This document shows positions 1 to 5,422 of a stretch of DNA of 5,735 nt, one piece after another. The DNA is from Oscillospiraceae bacterium (GTDB lineage: Bacteria; Bacillota; Clostridia; Oscillospirales; Oscillospiraceae), in assembly GCA_017405545.1 (NCBI GenBank), contig JAFRAF010000064.1:1-5735 (forward strand), read 5' to 3'. Positions within the stretch are counted from its first letter, which is position 1. Each line of letters starts with the position of its first letter. The translations under genes and the position numbers were made by a program. A model generated the notes under the pieces. The model worked only from the letters and a program-made list of their open reading frames with translations. It was not told the DNA's origin and did no database searches.

Positions 1-326
1 CTGATCTGGCCAAGTTCCCGGTAGAGCACGGCATGATAGGCTGGGCTCCCACCCAGGGCCATATCCCCTCCGGCGTACCGTACATCGGCTTCTGCAGAGA
101 CGATATACTGGCCGGCAAGATCAAGAGAGCTCAGATTATCGGTAAAGGAAGCCTGTTCCTGGGCAGAATGACCAACCTGTTCGACGGTACTTCCTTCGTA
201 ATTCAGGCTAACACCAGCGCGGAAGAGGCCGCAACTGCAGGCGTAGGCGAGGCAGAGGTCAAGAAGCTGATTGCCGGCGCTCTGAGAGATTTTGCAGAGG
301 GACTTCTGGAGAAGCAGGAGGGCTAA
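1..326 (+). CDS. grdC: Glycine/sarcosine/betaine reductase component C, beta subunit (3' end, partial)
   Basis: This is the C-terminal end (about 108 residues) of GrdC. The reading frame is open from base 3 and enters from outside the window, so the internal ATG at 33 is not the true start. Component C of glycine reductase takes the carboxymethyl group delivered on selenoprotein A and, with GrdD, releases acetyl phosphate in the cytoplasm; this is the energy-yielding reductive half of Stickland fermentation. The call rests on the KAS-III-like ending (the stretch HIPSGVPYIGF, then a glycine-rich GKGSLFLGRMTNLFDG segment) and on the gene lying directly before grdD, which is the standard order. 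Its stop codon is only 3 nt from the grdD start, and an AGGAGG at 316-321, inside the end of grdC, serves grdD; this suggests translational coupling. The family assignment is confident; the missing N-terminus, with most of the catalytic domain, cannot be assessed. Confidence 0.9.
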   Translation, partial: DLAKFPVEHGMIGWAPTQGHIPSGVPYIGFCRDDILAGKIKRAQIIGKGSLFLGRMTNLFDGTSFVIQANTSAEEAATAGVGEAEVKKLIAGALRDFAEGLLEKQEG

Positions 327-329
327 GGA

Positions 330-1490
330 ATGGCAAAGAATGTTGAAAGCATGATTGCCAATGTCTTTATGGACATGGCACAGATGCTGGAGACCGGCGA
401 GAGCGGACGTCGTCCGAAGATGGCAGTTACAGCTATGGGTACCGAGCACGGCGAGGGCAACGTACTTGAGGCTGCTCTGATTGCTCAGACCAAGGGCGTA
501 GACGTGACCCTTATCGGCACCATCGATGATGACCGTGTTAACATCGTAAAGGTAGCTGACGAGGACGAAGCTCACAAGAAGATGGACGAGCTGGTTGAGA
601 GCGGTGCCGTAGACGGCGCCGTGACCATGCACTATCCGTTCCCCATAGGCGTCTCCACAATAGGCAGAGTAATAACACCCGGCCTGGGCAAGCCGATGTA
701 TATCGCGGCTACCACGGGCACCTCAGCTACCGAGCGCGTAAAGGCTATGATCCTGAATACTGTTTACGGTATCATCACCGCCAAGGCCTGCGGAATCGCC
801 CATCCGACTGTTGGTATCGCCAACATCGACGGCGCGAGACAGGCTGAGATCGCTCTTAAGAAGCTGAAAGAGAACGGCTATGAGATAAACTTCGCCAGCT
901 CCGAGAGAGCTGACGGCGGCGCCGTTATGCGCGGCAATGACATCCTGACCGGCGCGGCCGACATCATGGTTATGGACGCCCTGACCGGCAACCTTATGAT
1001 CAAGATGCTCAGCGCCTTCAACAGCGGCGGCAAGTACGAGTCCATCGGCTGGGGCTATGGTCCCGGCATCGGCGAGGGCTACGACAAGCTGATACTGATA
1101 GCCTCCAGAGCTTCCGGTGCTGCGGTCATCGCAGGCGCCCTGGAGTTCGGCGGCCAGATGGTAAAGGGCAACTACAGAGATGTAGCCAAGGCTGAGTTCG
1201 CAGCTGCGAAGAAGGCCGGCCTCGAGGCCATCCTGGCGGAGCGTGACGCTGCTGCGGCCCCGAAGGCTGCTGCGGCTGAAGAAGTCAAGGCTCCTCCGAA
1301 GGAAGTCGTAACCGCGGTTCTGTCCGGCGTTGAGGTCATGGACCTTGAGGATGCTGTGACCGCGCTGTGGGCTGAGGGCATCTATGCCGAGAGCGGCATG
1401 GGCTGCACCGGCCCCGTCATCCTGGTATCCGAGGCCAACCACGAGAAGGGCGGCAAGGTCCTTGTGGCGAAGGGTTACCTCTCCGAGTAA
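330..1490 (+). CDS. grdD: Glycine/sarcosine/betaine reductase component C, alpha subunit
   Basis: Complete GrdD, 386 aa, the usual family length. It partners GrdC in component C and catalyses the last step of glycine, sarcosine or betaine reduction, the phosphorolytic release of acetyl phosphate, which acetate kinase can turn into ATP. Residues 1 to about 300 form a phosphotransacetylase/PlsX-like domain. An Ala/Pro/Lys-rich linker follows (about 304-324, with AAAAPKAAAAEE), then a small C-terminal domain containing GMGCTGPV. The cysteine in that motif is residue 359, the same number as the essential active-site cysteine known from the Eubacterium acidaminophilum enzyme, so the protein should be active. 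The start is set by AGGAGG at 316-321, 8 nt before the ATG. grdD is last in its operon: a strong terminator begins 24 nt after the stop. Selenoproteins GrdA and GrdB are expected upstream, outside the window. Confidence 0.95.
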   Translation: MAKNVESMIANVFMDMAQMLETGESGRRPKMAVTAMGTEHGEGNVLEAALIAQTKGVDVTLIGTIDDDRVNIVKVADEDEAHKKMDELVESGAVDGAVTMHYPFPIGVSTIGRVITPGLGKPMYIAATTGTSATERVKAMILNTVYGIITAKACGIAHPTVGIANIDGARQAEIALKKLKENGYEINFASSERADGGAVMRGNDILTGAADIMVMDALTGNLMIKMLSAFNSGGKYESIGWGYGPGIGEGYDKLILIASRASGAAVIAGALEFGGQMVKGNYRDVAKAEFAAAKKAGLEAILAERDAAAAPKAAAAEEVKAPPKEVVTAVLSGVEVMDLEDAVTALWAEGIYAESGMGCTGPVILVSEANHEKGGKVLVAKGYLSE

Positions 1491-1514
1491 TTCGGACATA
1501 TACCATAAAGCATC

Positions 1515-1550
1515 AAAGGAGAGCACTGAAAAGTGCTCTCCTTTTTTATT
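1515..1550 (+). terminator. Rho-independent terminator of the grd operon
   Basis: A perfect 13-bp stem (1515-1527 with 1532-1544) closes on a GAAA tetraloop and continues into a T-rich tail (TTTTTTATT). It lies 24 nt after the grdD stop. On the minus strand the same stem is followed only by TTTGATG, so it may also end transcription of the converging stalk gene 1, but less strongly. No other terminator is seen after that gene. Confidence 0.93.
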
Positions 1551-1610
1551 ATCTTGTGCTCTGTTTTAAGCGTAACTGCCTGGCCGCTTGTATCGGCGCA
1601 GGGGCGCGGC

Positions 1611-2318
1611 TTACTGATAGAAGCCCGCGTCGCCGACGCTCAGCATGAGCTGTCTGGCGCTGTCAGGGAACTCTATCTTCACATCATTATAGCCCGTCAC
1701 ATTCACATCAAAATGAACCGGACTGGAGGTTTTGTCCATTACAGGGGAGGTATATATCTGTTTGCCGTCGGCAGTGATAGTGATTACGGTGCTTTTATCA
1801 TACGTTGTTCCTTCCGGGACATACAGAGTTCCCTTGAAATGGGTGTATTTCATATTCAGCAGATACTCAAAGGTGCCGCCGTAATATACCGTGCTCTTTA
1901 ACGCGGAGCCATATGATGTGCCGTAGTTGTCCACGAGATTGTCACAGGTGGTGAACTTGTCGCTGATGCTGGTCATGTCCTTGAGCATCACCGTGGGGTA
2001 TTCAAGCTGGCCGTCCATGTCGCCGAGGTATACCGTATAGGTGGGGCCGTCCCAGTACACGGCCTTGCCCAGGGCGGAGGATACGGCGCGCACGGGCAGA
2101 TAGGTCGTGCCCTGATAGATCATAGGCTCCACGGTCTTGCCGTTGACGTCGGTGGGGTGGAGCTTCTGTCCGTCGATGACGATGCTGATGCCGCCCACCA
2201 GCACGTTGTTGAGTGTGGTCAGACTCCCTGCCGCCAGGGACGGGACAATGAGTCCGAGTATGAGCACCATCGTTAGCATTCCGGCAAAAAAGGACGCCAG
2301 TTTACTTCTCTTTTTCAT
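1611..2318 (-). CDS. Secreted stalk-domain protein with NPCBM-like C-terminal domain (paralogue 1)
   Basis: Protein of 235 aa, probably exported and surface-associated. It has a basic start (MKKRSK), a hydrophobic segment at about 8-28 and a likely signal peptidase site after SLAA at residue 30. Residues about 40-98 resemble the copper-amine-oxidase N-terminal 'stalk' fold (IDGQKL, then TTYLPVRAVSSALG, then VYWDGPTYTVYLG). Despite the family name this small domain has no amine-oxidase activity. Residues about 115-235 look like an NPCBM-type putative carbohydrate-binding module (FKGTLYVPEG, ITADGKQIYTSP, VNVTGYNDVKIEF, ending DAGFYQ). No catalytic domain is seen, so a role in binding cell wall or extracellular glycan is inference. 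The start is fixed by AAGGAGG at 2326-2332, 7 nt from the ATG. The stalk half is nearly identical to the neighbouring paralogue while the C-terminal half has diverged, which points to tandem duplication followed by uneven divergence or gene conversion. Confidence 0.85.
   Translation of the reverse strand: MKKRSKLASFFAGMLTMVLILGLIVPSLAAGSLTTLNNVLVGGISIVIDGQKLHPTDVNGKTVEPMIYQGTTYLPVRAVSSALGKAVYWDGPTYTVYLGDMDGQLEYPTVMLKDMTSISDKFTTCDNLVDNYGTSYGSALKSTVYYGGTFEYLLNMKYTHFKGTLYVPEGTTYDKSTVITITADGKQIYTSPVMDKTSSPVHFDVNVTGYNDVKIEFPDSARQLMLSVGDAGFYQ
1957..2257 (-). repeat. Duplicated stalk-coding segment, copy 1
   Basis: This stretch aligns without gaps to 2968-3268 at an offset of 1011 bp, with 13 mismatches in 301 positions (about 96% identity) by manual comparison. 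It codes for the end of the signal peptide and the stalk domain. Similarity drops sharply on the side that codes for the C-terminal domain. Confidence 0.9.
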
Positions 2319-2378
2319 ATTGTTTCCTCCTTGATCAGATTAATCGTATGCTGAGTGATACGCTGTTTGGATGAACAT

Positions 2379-2408
2379 ATTCTAACATATATATGTGTCC
2401 GTATGCAA
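2379..2408 (-). promoter_or_regulatory. Candidate sigma-A promoter of stalk gene 1
   Basis: On the minus strand, TTGCAT (2408-2403) is followed after 18 nt by TAGAAT (2384-2379), which is preceded by TGT, an extended -10 arrangement. It sits about 60 nt upstream of the gene start. The -35 box is poor, so the call depends on the extended -10. The 12-bp string ATTCTAACATAT seen here on the plus strand also occurs in the promoter region of the nuclease gene. Confidence 0.45.
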
Positions 2409-2474
2409 GCGGGACTTGACAGTGCGGACGTTATCAGATCCCGGTAACAGCTGTTAAGTCGCATTCGATGCCCG

Positions 2475-2510
2475 TAAAAACAGCAATCCCCGGATTTTTC
2501 CGGGGATTGG
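2475..2510 (-). terminator. Rho-independent terminator of stalk gene 2
   Basis: A perfect 10-bp GC-rich stem (2484-2493 with 2500-2509) has a 6-nt loop. On the minus strand it is followed by CTG and TTTTT (2480-2476). It lies about 75 nt after the stop of stalk gene 2, so the two stalk paralogues are probably separate transcription units. Confidence 0.85.
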
Positions 2511-2585
2511 AGTATATGTAAAATTTATTGGTATGCTTTGCCGCCTGTTGAATCTGAGTATGTCCGGTACCGCTCACGGCGCGGC

Positions 2586-3329
2586 TTACTGATAGAAGCC
2601 CGCGTCGGCGAAGCAAAGGACAAATGTGCCGCCGTTACCAAGATAGAATATGTCCTTATTTGAGAATTCGACTTTTATATCGTTATAGCCGGTAATATTG
2701 ACATCAACTGCAACCGGTTTCGATGATTTTGTCATTTTAGGTGAAGTATATATCGTTTTCCCATCTGCGGTAATCGTAATGAACACCGACTCATTGGAAT
2801 TTGTCCCCTCCGGAACAAACAGAGTGCCCTTTAGATGCGAGTACTTCATATCAACAAGGTATTCAACATATGGTTTTCCGCTTCCACCGGTTCCCTTTTC
2901 GTTGCTAATGGCTGAACTGTATGTGTTCCCGTAATTATCGGTAAGTTTATTTGTTGATTTAGCCGAGTTGTCGCTGATACTCGTCATGTCCTTGAGCATC
3001 ACCGTGGGGTATTCAAGCTGGCCGTTCATGTCGCCGAGGTATACCGTATAGGTGGGGCCGTCCCAGTACACGGCCTTGCCCAGGGCAGAGGAGACGGCGC
3101 GCACGGGCAGATAGGTTGTGCCCTGATATATCATGGGCTCCACGGTCTTGCCGTTTACGTCGGTGGGGTGCAGCTTCTGTCCGTCGATGACTATGCTGAT
3201 GCCGCCCACCAGCACGTTGTTGAGTGTGGTCAGACTACCTGCCGCCAGGGACGGGACAATGAGGCCGATAACGAGCAGAGTTGAGAGCACTCCCGCAAAA
3301 AAAGTTGCCAGCCTGGATTTTCTTTTCAT
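2586..3329 (-). CDS. Secreted stalk-domain protein with NPCBM-like C-terminal domain (paralogue 2)
   Basis: Protein of 247 aa with the same architecture as its neighbour: basic N-terminus (MKRKSR), hydrophobic signal segment, cleavage likely after SLAA at residue 30, stalk domain at about 40-98, NPCBM-like domain at about 115-247 (LKGTLFVPEG, ITADGKTIYTSP, VNITGYNDIKVEF, ending DAGFYQ). The frame is open for 16 further codons upstream, but AAGGAGG at 3337-3343 lies 7 nt before the ATG at 3329 and the hydrophobic signal segment begins just after it, so that start is chosen. Between the signal segment and residue 120 it differs from paralogue 1 by a single residue (N for D at 102). The C-terminal half differs widely, has an insert rich in Gly, Ser and Lys near 141-152, and is more AT-rich. 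The gene lies downstream of the CRISPR-like array on the same strand with no terminator in between, so array transcripts may run into it. The ligand is unknown. Confidence 0.85.
   Translation of the reverse strand: MKRKSRLATFFAGVLSTLLVIGLIVPSLAAGSLTTLNNVLVGGISIVIDGQKLHPTDVNGKTVEPMIYQGTTYLPVRAVSSALGKAVYWDGPTYTVYLGDMNGQLEYPTVMLKDMTSISDNSAKSTNKLTDNYGNTYSSAISNEKGTGGSGKPYVEYLVDMKYSHLKGTLFVPEGTNSNESVFITITADGKTIYTSPKMTKSSKPVAVDVNITGYNDIKVEFSNKDIFYLGNGGTFVLCFADAGFYQ
2968..3268 (-). repeat. Duplicated stalk-coding segment, copy 2
   Basis: Second copy of the segment at 1957-2257. The two genes also share an 18-bp stretch covering the ribosome binding site (TTGTTTCCTCCTTGATCA as read on the plus strand). 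A further identical 30-bp stretch spans each stop codon (1603-1632 and 2578-2607). The duplication therefore covered the entire gene, and only the middle of the C-terminal domain has drifted far. Confidence 0.9.
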
Positions 3330-3398
3330 GTTGTTTCCTCCTTGATCATCTTTATTAATCATCTTTGCGTTTTGCAAATCATTGTTAGCTTGTTATCC

Positions 3399-3431
3399 GC
3401 AGACTTCAGCACACGCTGTGCGGATTGCGTC
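3399..3431 (-). repeat. Degenerate terminal CRISPR-like repeat
   Basis: A fourth, imperfect copy of the array repeat, matching the 33-bp consensus at 23 positions. It lies one period (66 bp) beyond the last perfect repeat. The half that begins GACGCA on the minus strand is best kept. A decayed repeat at the end far from the leader is typical of CRISPR arrays and supports transcription on the minus strand, away from the nuclease gene. Confidence 0.65.
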
Positions 3432-3464
3432 GATATGGAATCTAAGACCATCTTCATGTTAAAA

Positions 3465-3633
3465 CTTTGCCTCAGCTCCCGCTGCGCGGAATGCGTCGGC
3501 GGGAGCTTGCCCTGGGCGCAGAGCTCGGCGCTCTTTGCCTCAGCTCCCGCTGCGCGGAATGCGTCTGCACCGGCGCCGGCATAGCGCCCGTGTACTGCAT
3601 CTTTGCCTCAGCTCCCGCTGCGCGGAATGCGTC
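3465..3633 (-). CRISPR. Short CRISPR-like array downstream of a TnpB/Cas12-like gene
   Basis: Three identical 33-bp repeats lie at 3465-3497, 3533-3565 and 3601-3633, an exact 68-bp period. The two intervening sequences are 35 nt each (3498-3532 and 3566-3600) and match each other only at chance level. A degenerate fourth repeat at 3399-3431 defines a third spacer of 33 nt (3432-3464), which is AT-richer than the others. On the minus strand the repeat begins GACGCATTCCGCGCAGCGGG and ends GCTGAGGCAAAG. It contains a small hairpin (CCGC-GCA-GCGG). Allowing one variable base, the repeat extends 3 bp further on the plus-strand right side. The array follows the nuclease gene on the same strand, and an anti-repeat lies between them. 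Against a CRISPR call: there are few repeats, the two GC-rich spacers can fold on themselves, and no adaptation genes are in view. It could instead be a tandem structured element tied to the nuclease. Confidence 0.72.
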
Positions 3634-3646
3634 GGCAAAAGCGCAC

Positions 3647-3829
3647 AAAAAATGACGCATTCTTTCAGCAAGGTGCTGTGAGCAGGTAGATAGCTTTTCA
3701 GGTCGCAGGACCCGCGCTGACTATTTTCCCTTACTCTTCTGCTGTCAAAGCATCCTATGATGCCATTAGCGACAGCCCCGGACGGGCAATCGACCGGTTG
3801 GGAGGTGCGAACCCCCCGGTATTTCTGTG
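3647..3829 (-). ncRNA. Putative tracrRNA / omega-RNA-like scaffold
   Basis: This non-coding stretch begins right after the nuclease stop codon and is dense in hairpins. In minus-strand order: a 10-bp bulged stem (3793-3797 with 3816-3820, then 3801-3806 with 3811-3815) on a UCGC loop; a GCCC/GGGC hairpin (3775-3787); a two-level hairpin in which GCTGTC/GACAGC (3741-3776) encloses GCATC/GATGC (3750-3763); GGTC/GACC (3701-3712); and CAGCA/TGCTG (3666-3678). It ends in an anti-repeat (3654-3672) and T6 (3652-3647). Structured RNA at the 3' end of the gene is the known position of TnpB omega RNA. Here the guide-bearing part appears to have moved into the array, leaving a tracrRNA-like scaffold. 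No own promoter was recognised; it may be made from the nuclease transcript. Exact RNA ends are unknown, and the 5' end may lie inside the coding region. Confidence 0.6.
3654..3672 (-). other. Anti-repeat complementary to the CRISPR-like repeat
   Basis: The minus-strand sequence CTTGCTGAAAGAATGCGTC can pair with the first 20 nt of the repeat. GAATGCGTC pairs with GACGCATTC (9 bp). An AAA/CGCG internal loop follows, and then CTTGCTG pairs with CAGCGGG (7 bp, two of them G-U). It is followed by A and six T. It lies 20 nt from the first repeat, so in an unprocessed transcript it would form a hairpin with that repeat; once cut, it would act between two RNAs. The CTTGCTG part competes with the local CAGCA/TGCTG hairpin. 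Confidence 0.65.
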
Positions 3830-5383
3830 TCAGCTTGCTGTTCGCACTATGCCCATGCTGGCAACTGTCCGTCGTGCGGAACAGAGTTTTTTGATCACTT
3901 CGTCGTGCATTATTACAAATCTTTCATAGTCCCGCTCAAGGGCGGGCTGTTCAAATCCCGTTTTTTCCTCATTTGTATGCATAAGCAGAAATGCTGAATA
4001 TAAATCGCGCTGAATCCTTCTGCCGTCCGGCATGTCGTTCCATCTCTGGCTCAGTTCCTTTTCGGTATACTTTTGGGTGATGTGATTGTACTGGCTTGCC
4101 TTGACCGAAAGAGAATCCTTGATTACTCCCTCCATGCCCCGGGACTTGAGCTTCAAGTCCAATATCCTGATAAGCGTCGCCGGGGCCTTGTTCCCCACGG
4201 ATTTGCCGAAGCGCTTCTTTCGCTTGTATCTGCCGGTCTTTTCGGATATCTCGGTTTTCTTCGCCCTGTGGGTCAGGCTCGGCCAGTTCATATCCTCAAC
4301 ATAAAATGTGTCACCCAGGGATAGCAGATGGTTCGCAAGCTCCGTGTGCTGCCGCTTCCTCGTATCCGCCTGCTTTCTCAGCAGTGAAGCCAGCTCGTGC
4401 TGGTATTTCAGATAGCGCTTCGACTTCTTCCACGTGAGCTTCACGCCTCGCTTTATAGTGCCGTCCTCGGCGTAGTTATCCGGGTTGGAAGCCCGGCGGC
4501 TTCTGTCCATTTTGCGCTGGATAATCCGCTTTTCGCGCTCGATGTTTTTGACCTCGTCGGCAAGCTCCAGCAGATCAGCCTCCTTCTCGGAAACATATGC
4601 TATGGTCTGGGGGCCTATATCTATCCCGACGGCGCCGCTCCCCACGGGGTGTATGACCTCGCCGGTCTCTTTATCGCACTTGATGACGGGCTTACCCTCA
4701 AGCGATAACTGCACATACCAGCGGGTCTTGTTTTTTCCCGGTTTTCTGAGTATCCTGCAAAACTTTACCCTGTATTTCAGCATCTCCTCTTCATATTTAT
4801 TTCCGGGGTCAAACTTAACACGCAGCCTTAAATCTTTCCATTTTACAACTCCGTCACGGTATATAATCTCTGTTCCACAGCTTTTACCTGTTTTTGAGCC
4901 ACCGGCGACCGAATTCATCGTTCCGCGTTTTTTAAAATGTATCTTTTTCCCTTTTCCTTTAAAATAATCATTAAACGCATCCCAGACCCGGGGCGCGATC
5001 CCGTGGACGGCAACGCCGGAAGCGACGTTCTTGTTGAAGTGCTTATAAAAGAACTTCATATCCTTGTTGAAGTCATTATCCGTTATCCCTGCTTTTTCCC
5101 GCATGGCTTGTAGTTTTTTATTAAGGCTTTCTATTTCCGGCGTTTTATTGCCCTCTTCGTCGCGCAGTCCCTTCTCCGCGATAATTCTCTTTTTCTCCGC
5201 CGTTATCGCCTGATAGTCTTCGCTCTTCTCCAGCCGACGCAGCTTTTTAAGCTCATAGTTCAGGAGCGTATTATAGATTTGTCTGGCGATCTCGAATCTC
5301 TTTTCAAGGCGGTCGCTCTGCCATTTTTCAATGACCAACGGCAAAGTGAGACTGCATGTATCTGTTGTCGATCTTTTTGCCAT
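3830..5383 (-). CDS. TnpB/Cas12-like RNA-guided RuvC nuclease, zinc ribbon absent
   Basis: Protein of 517 aa in the TnpB (OrfB of IS605)/type V Cas12 superfamily, longer than a typical TnpB of about 400 aa. The N-terminal part (about 1-245) has the wedge/REC-like start (SLTLPL, then RFEIARQIYNTLLNYELKKL), a charged helical insert at about 45-100, and IHFKKRG at 148-154. The RuvC-like nuclease follows. Its catalytic acids all seem present: D255 in GIDIGPQTIA, E363 in FYVEDMN and D460 in IQRDLYSAFLL. Between E363 and D460, where TnpB normally carries two CxxC pairs of a zinc ribbon, there is no cysteine; the stretch instead holds SQYNHIT and KELSQRW. The start is the ATG at 5383, with AGGAGG at 5388-5393; the frame also opens at a TTG six codons earlier, but the ribosome site lies inside that extension. 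Downstream on the same strand come a structured RNA and a CRISPR-like array, so RNA-guided DNA cleavage is inferred. No tnpA is nearby. It could instead be an ordinary decayed IS605 accessory gene. Confidence 0.85.
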   Translation of the reverse strand: MAKRSTTDTCSLTLPLVIEKWQSDRLEKRFEIARQIYNTLLNYELKKLRRLEKSEDYQAITAEKKRIIAEKGLRDEEGNKTPEIESLNKKLQAMREKAGITDNDFNKDMKFFYKHFNKNVASGVAVHGIAPRVWDAFNDYFKGKGKKIHFKKRGTMNSVAGGSKTGKSCGTEIIYRDGVVKWKDLRLRVKFDPGNKYEEEMLKYRVKFCRILRKPGKNKTRWYVQLSLEGKPVIKCDKETGEVIHPVGSGAVGIDIGPQTIAYVSEKEADLLELADEVKNIEREKRIIQRKMDRSRRASNPDNYAEDGTIKRGVKLTWKKSKRYLKYQHELASLLRKQADTRKRQHTELANHLLSLGDTFYVEDMNWPSLTHRAKKTEISEKTGRYKRKKRFGKSVGNKAPATLIRILDLKLKSRGMEGVIKDSLSVKASQYNHITQKYTEKELSQRWNDMPDGRRIQRDLYSAFLLMHTNEEKTGFEQPALERDYERFVIMHDEVIKKLCSARRTVASMGIVRTAS

Positions 5384-5422
5384 AATACCTCCTGCTTTCA
5401 AAGCGTCAAATATGATATATTT

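Noticed and set aside
723..1526. Long open frame on the minus strand opposite grdD (267 codons)
   Set aside because: It is a shadow of the GC-rich grdD gene. The opposite strand encodes a complete, recognisable GrdD with its ribosome binding site.
2416..2421. Perfect TTGACA on the plus strand
   Set aside because: No -10 box stands at the right distance and there is no plus-strand gene downstream.
2434..2616. 60-codon minus-strand frame between the stalk genes
   Set aside because: It overlaps the end of stalk gene 2 and runs through its terminator hairpin, with no recognisable product.
3330..3377. Sixteen-codon longer start for stalk gene 2
   Set aside because: The extension contains the AAGGAGG site, is very polar and is not shared with paralogue 1, while the next Met gives a proper signal peptide.
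3498..3600. Array read as a plain 68-bp tandem repeat
   Set aside because: The two 35-nt intervals match at only about 11 of 35 positions, which is chance level, while the 33-bp units are identical.
3342..3660. Small open frames on both strands across the repeats, coding for peptides such as PAARNASA or FRAAGAEA
   Set aside because: They are translations of the repeat units, overlap each other in several frames and have no ribosome binding site. The repeat-spacer pattern explains the sequence better.
5384..5401. Six-codon longer start (TTG) for the nuclease
   Set aside because: The AGGAGG ribosome site lies inside this extension and serves the ATG at 5383.
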